From the NCBI GenBank assembly GCA_028287665.1, contig JAQBPF010000314.1, forward strand, positions 1-6,614: DNA of 6,614 nucleotides. The letters run 5' to 3'. A program made the position numbers and the translations under genes. Origin of the DNA: Deinococcus sp. (GTDB lineage Bacteria > Deinococcota > Deinococci > Deinococcales > Deinococcaceae). The notes below the pieces were generated by a model. The model was given only the letters and a program-made list of their open reading frames with translations, was not told where the DNA came from and ran no database searches. Each line of letters opens with the position of its first letter. Position 1 is the stretch's first letter. Below are positions 4,382-6,614 of the stretch, in pieces.

Positions 4382-6614
4382 GCGATTTCGGGCACCATGC
4401 GGACGCCGATGGAATACAGGCCGCTGTCTTTCAAGGGCACCTGCGCCGTGTAGGTGTTGTTCTGGTTGTAGGTCAGCGGCACGCGGATTCGGTGTTCGCC
4501 ACGCGACAGCACAGCTTCGACCTTCAGTTCTTCGGGGTGAATGCCTGCGGGGTTTACGTTGGCGGTCACGGTGACGGTCTGGCCGGGCTGCGCCGTGGTA
4601 GGCAGATCGGCACTGGCCGTGATCTGGGTATGGGGCCACTGCTGGCGCACCCACGTCTTCCATCCGGCGATCTGACGGGCGCTGGCACTGCCGTCGGCGG
4701 CCACTGCTGCGCCGCGCACACTGAGAGGAATGTAGTACTGGCGCACGTAATCAATCACCTGACGCTGCATCGAAAAGCGGGGGCTACAGGTTTCGATGGC
4801 GCGGCGAACGGTGTGCGCCCAGGAGTCGGCTCCGGCCAGTTCACCGTAATAGCGGGGCACGATGTCGTTTTCCAGGTGGCTGTAGAGGCTGTAGGCGTCG
4901 GCGTCGTCCTGCAGGTTCAGGTCGGCGTATTCGCGCTCGTCGCCGATGGGCCAGCCGTTGGTGTTGTCGTAGCCTTCGCGCCACCAGCCGTCCAGCACGC
5001 TGAAATTGGGGCTGCCGTTAAAGCTGGCCTTCATGCCGCTGGTGCCTGATGCTTCCAGGGGGCGGCGCGGGTTGTTCAGCCAGATGTCCACGCCCTGTAC
5101 CAGATGGCGGGCCACGTTCATATCGTAGTTTTCCAGAATCACGATCTTGCCCCGGAATTCGGGTTCCTGGGAGACACGGTAAATTTCCTGAATAAAGGCC
5201 TTGCCGGGGTTGTCGGCGGGGTGGGCCTTGCCCGCAAACACAAACTGCACCGGGCGCTCCGGGTTGTTGATGATGGCGTTCAGGCGGGCCTTGTCGCGGA
5301 ACAGCAGCGTGGCACGCTTGTAGGTGGCAAAGCGGCGGGCAAAGCCGATGGTCAGGGCATTTTCGGAGAGCAGGGTATCGGTGGCGGCCACATCTGCCGC
5401 ACTCGCCCCGTTTCTCAGCATCTGCTCGCGCTGGCTGCGGCGCACAAACTCAATCATCTCGCGCTTCATGGTGCGCTGCACATCGCTGAGCTGCGCGTCG
5501 CTGAGGCCGTCAACTGCCTTCCACATCTCCTCGTCTTCCAGGCGCTCCGTCCAGTCGGCGGGCAACACCGTGCCCAGCAGGTCGCGCATGGCCTGAGAGG
5601 TGAAGGTCAGGTTGTGTGCGCCGTTGGTCACGTGGCCGATCGGCACTTCTTCGGGGGTCGCCCCCTCGTACAGGAAGTTCCACATTTTGCGGCTGACTTC
5701 ACCGTGCAGTTCCGAAACGCCGTTGGCGGCGCGGCTCATATTCAGCGCAAACACCGTCATAGAAAAGCTGGGCACCCAGTGGCCATCCCAGAATTGATCG
5801 TGGCGGGCCAGTCCGTACAGGTCGTCGCGTGAGGCGTTCATCAGTGCGGGCCACTTGCCGATGTACTTGTCCATCAGTTCGTAGGTAAAGGCGTCGTTTC
5901 CGGCGGGCACAGGCGTATGGGTGGTAAACAGCGTGCTGCTGGCCACCGTTTCTACGGCGCTGCGGAAATCGAGGCCGCCTTCCACGTATTCGCGAATACG
6001 CTCCAGGCCCATCAGGGCGGCGTGGCCCTCGTTCATGTGGTACACGCTGGCAGGCACGTTCAGCACGCGCAGCGCACGGATTCCGGCCACACCCAGCAAC
6101 ACGTACTGCTGCACACGCAGTTCCTGGTTGCCGCCGTACAGACGGGCCGTCAGCTTGCGGTCGTCTTCACTGTTTTCGGGCACGTTGGCGTCCAGCAAAA
6201 TCACGCGGATTCGGCCAATCTGCAGGTTCCAGAGGCGCACATGCACGTCACGCATGCCAATACGGACCTTCACGCGGGCCTGTGTGCCGTCGGCAATCAG
6301 TGCGGGCGTGATGGGCAACGTGGTCAGGTCAAGCTCGTCGTAGGCCTCTTCCTGCCAGCCATCTTTGTTGAACAGCTGCCGGAAGTACCCCTGATGAAAC
6401 AGCATCCCCACCGCAGTAAACGGCAGATCAAGGTCGGAAGCGCTCTTGCAGTGGTCGCCTGCCAGCACGCCGAGACCGCCCGAATAGATGGGCAAAGACT
6501 CGTGGTAGGCGTACTCCATGCTGAAATAGGCCACAGGCTTCAGGTTCGTGGCGTTCTTGCTGGCCCAGGTGTCTTTCTTGTTCATGTAAGCGTCGAAATC
6601 TGCCATGACCTGCG
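4336..6614 (-). CDS. glgP: Alpha-glucan (glycogen) phosphorylase, GT35; 5' end outside the window
   Basis: Pyridoxal-phosphate enzyme (EC 2.4.1.1) that releases glucose 1-phosphate from glycogen or maltodextrin in the cytosol. Numbering from the ATG at 6606, motifs in order are AYFSMEYAYHESLPIYSGGL (27-45), LGVLAGDHCKSASDL (45-59), HMNEGHAAL (190-198), FTTHTPVPAG (227-236), GFARRFATYKRA (421-432), FAGKAHPAD (457-465) and EASGTSGMKASFNG (518-531), where Lys526 should bind the cofactor. A beta-rich, Ig-like C-terminal region follows from about 660. It belongs to the actinobacterial/Thermus type. Members normally carry about 80-100 more residues at the N terminus (DUF3417); ADFDAYMNKKDTW matches the end of that region, and the frame stays open through codons for Gln and Val to the window edge. 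The ATG at 6606 is therefore probably internal and the gene partial. No good Shine-Dalgarno is seen in the eight bases before it. The stop codon lies within a repeat. Confidence 0.95.
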   Translation of the reverse strand, partial: QVMADFDAYMNKKDTWASKNATNLKPVAYFSMEYAYHESLPIYSGGLGVLAGDHCKSASDLDLPFTAVGMLFHQGYFRQLFNKDGWQEEAYDELDLTTLPITPALIADGTQARVKVRIGMRDVHVRLWNLQIGRIRVILLDANVPENSEDDRKLTARLYGGNQELRVQQYVLLGVAGIRALRVLNVPASVYHMNEGHAALMGLERIREYVEGGLDFRSAVETVASSTLFTTHTPVPAGNDAFTYELMDKYIGKWPALMNASRDDLYGLARHDQFWDGHWVPSFSMTVFALNMSRAANGVSELHGEVSRKMWNFLYEGATPEEVPIGHVTNGAHNLTFTSQAMRDLLGTVLPADWTERLEDEEMWKAVDGLSDAQLSDVQRTMKREMIEFVRRSQREQMLRNGASAADVAATDTLLSENALTIGFARRFATYKRATLLFRDKARLNAIINNPERPVQFVFAGKAHPADNPGKAFIQEIYRVSQEPEFRGKIVILENYDMNVARHLVQGVDIWLNNPRRPLEASGTSGMKASFNGSPNFSVLDGWWREGYDNTNGWPIGDEREYADLNLQDDADAYSLYSHLENDIVPRYYGELAGADSWAHTVRRAIETCSPRFSMQRQVIDYVRQYYIPLSVRGAAVAADGSASARQIAGWKTWVRQQWPHTQITASADLPTTAQPGQTVTVTANVNPAGIHPEELKVEAVLSRGEHRIRVPLTYNQNNTYTAQVPLKDSGLYSIGVRMVPEIAGLSNELELGLIKWA

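Noticed and set aside
5104..5832. 242-codon plus-strand frame opposite the phosphorylase
   Set aside because: Antisense to the catalytic core of a strongly conserved GT35 enzyme; Gly/His/Val-rich composition is an artefact of the complementary strand.

Overview
The window looks like ordinary chromosomal DNA of a GC-rich bacterium, most likely a Deinococcus or close relative. This is inferred from protein style (a GT35 phosphorylase of the actinobacterial/Thermus type and a [14 protein letters not shown] thiolase), and from one promoter whose -10 box lies six bases before an ATG with no Shine-Dalgarno, the leaderless layout that is very common in Deinococcus. No database search was possible, so the genus is a judgement and not a measurement.

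Layout from left to right. (1) Bases 1-94 hold no gene, but carry a hairpin with T-rich flanks on both sides that ends the first gene. (2) Bases 95-1048, minus strand: a two-domain VOC-fold ring-cleaving dioxygenase (MhqO/MhqA-like), with a leaderless promoter and a near-palindromic operator candidate just upstream. (3) Bases 1236-2417, minus strand: a complete thiolase with its full catalytic set, an AAGGAG ribosome binding site that fixes its start, and a long hairpin after its stop. (4) A 320-bp divergent spacer with promoters for both sides. (5) Bases 2738-4099, plus strand: a membrane-bound processive family 2 glycosyltransferase. (6) A 236-bp convergent spacer with a perfect 12-bp hairpin and a second hairpin with a T-tract. 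(7) Bases 4336-6614, minus strand: an alpha-glucan phosphorylase that runs off the right edge; the ATG at 6606 is probably internal and the N-terminal DUF3417 region probably lies outside the window.

The genes do not form one operon. The dioxygenase and thiolase are co-directional but are separated by a hairpin and a separate promoter, so each appears to be its own transcription unit. The glycosyltransferase and phosphorylase converge. Functionally there is a detoxification/aromatic ring-cleavage enzyme, an acyl-CoA enzyme, a cell-surface or exported polysaccharide synthase and a glycogen-mobilising enzyme. Any shared pathway is speculative.

I found no RNA gene, mobile element, CRISPR array or novel system. 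The most notable details are the leaderless promoter with a palindrome filling an overlong -35/-10 gap, and two short out-of-frame tandem duplications (10 bp and 14 bp) at the 3' ends of the two convergent genes.
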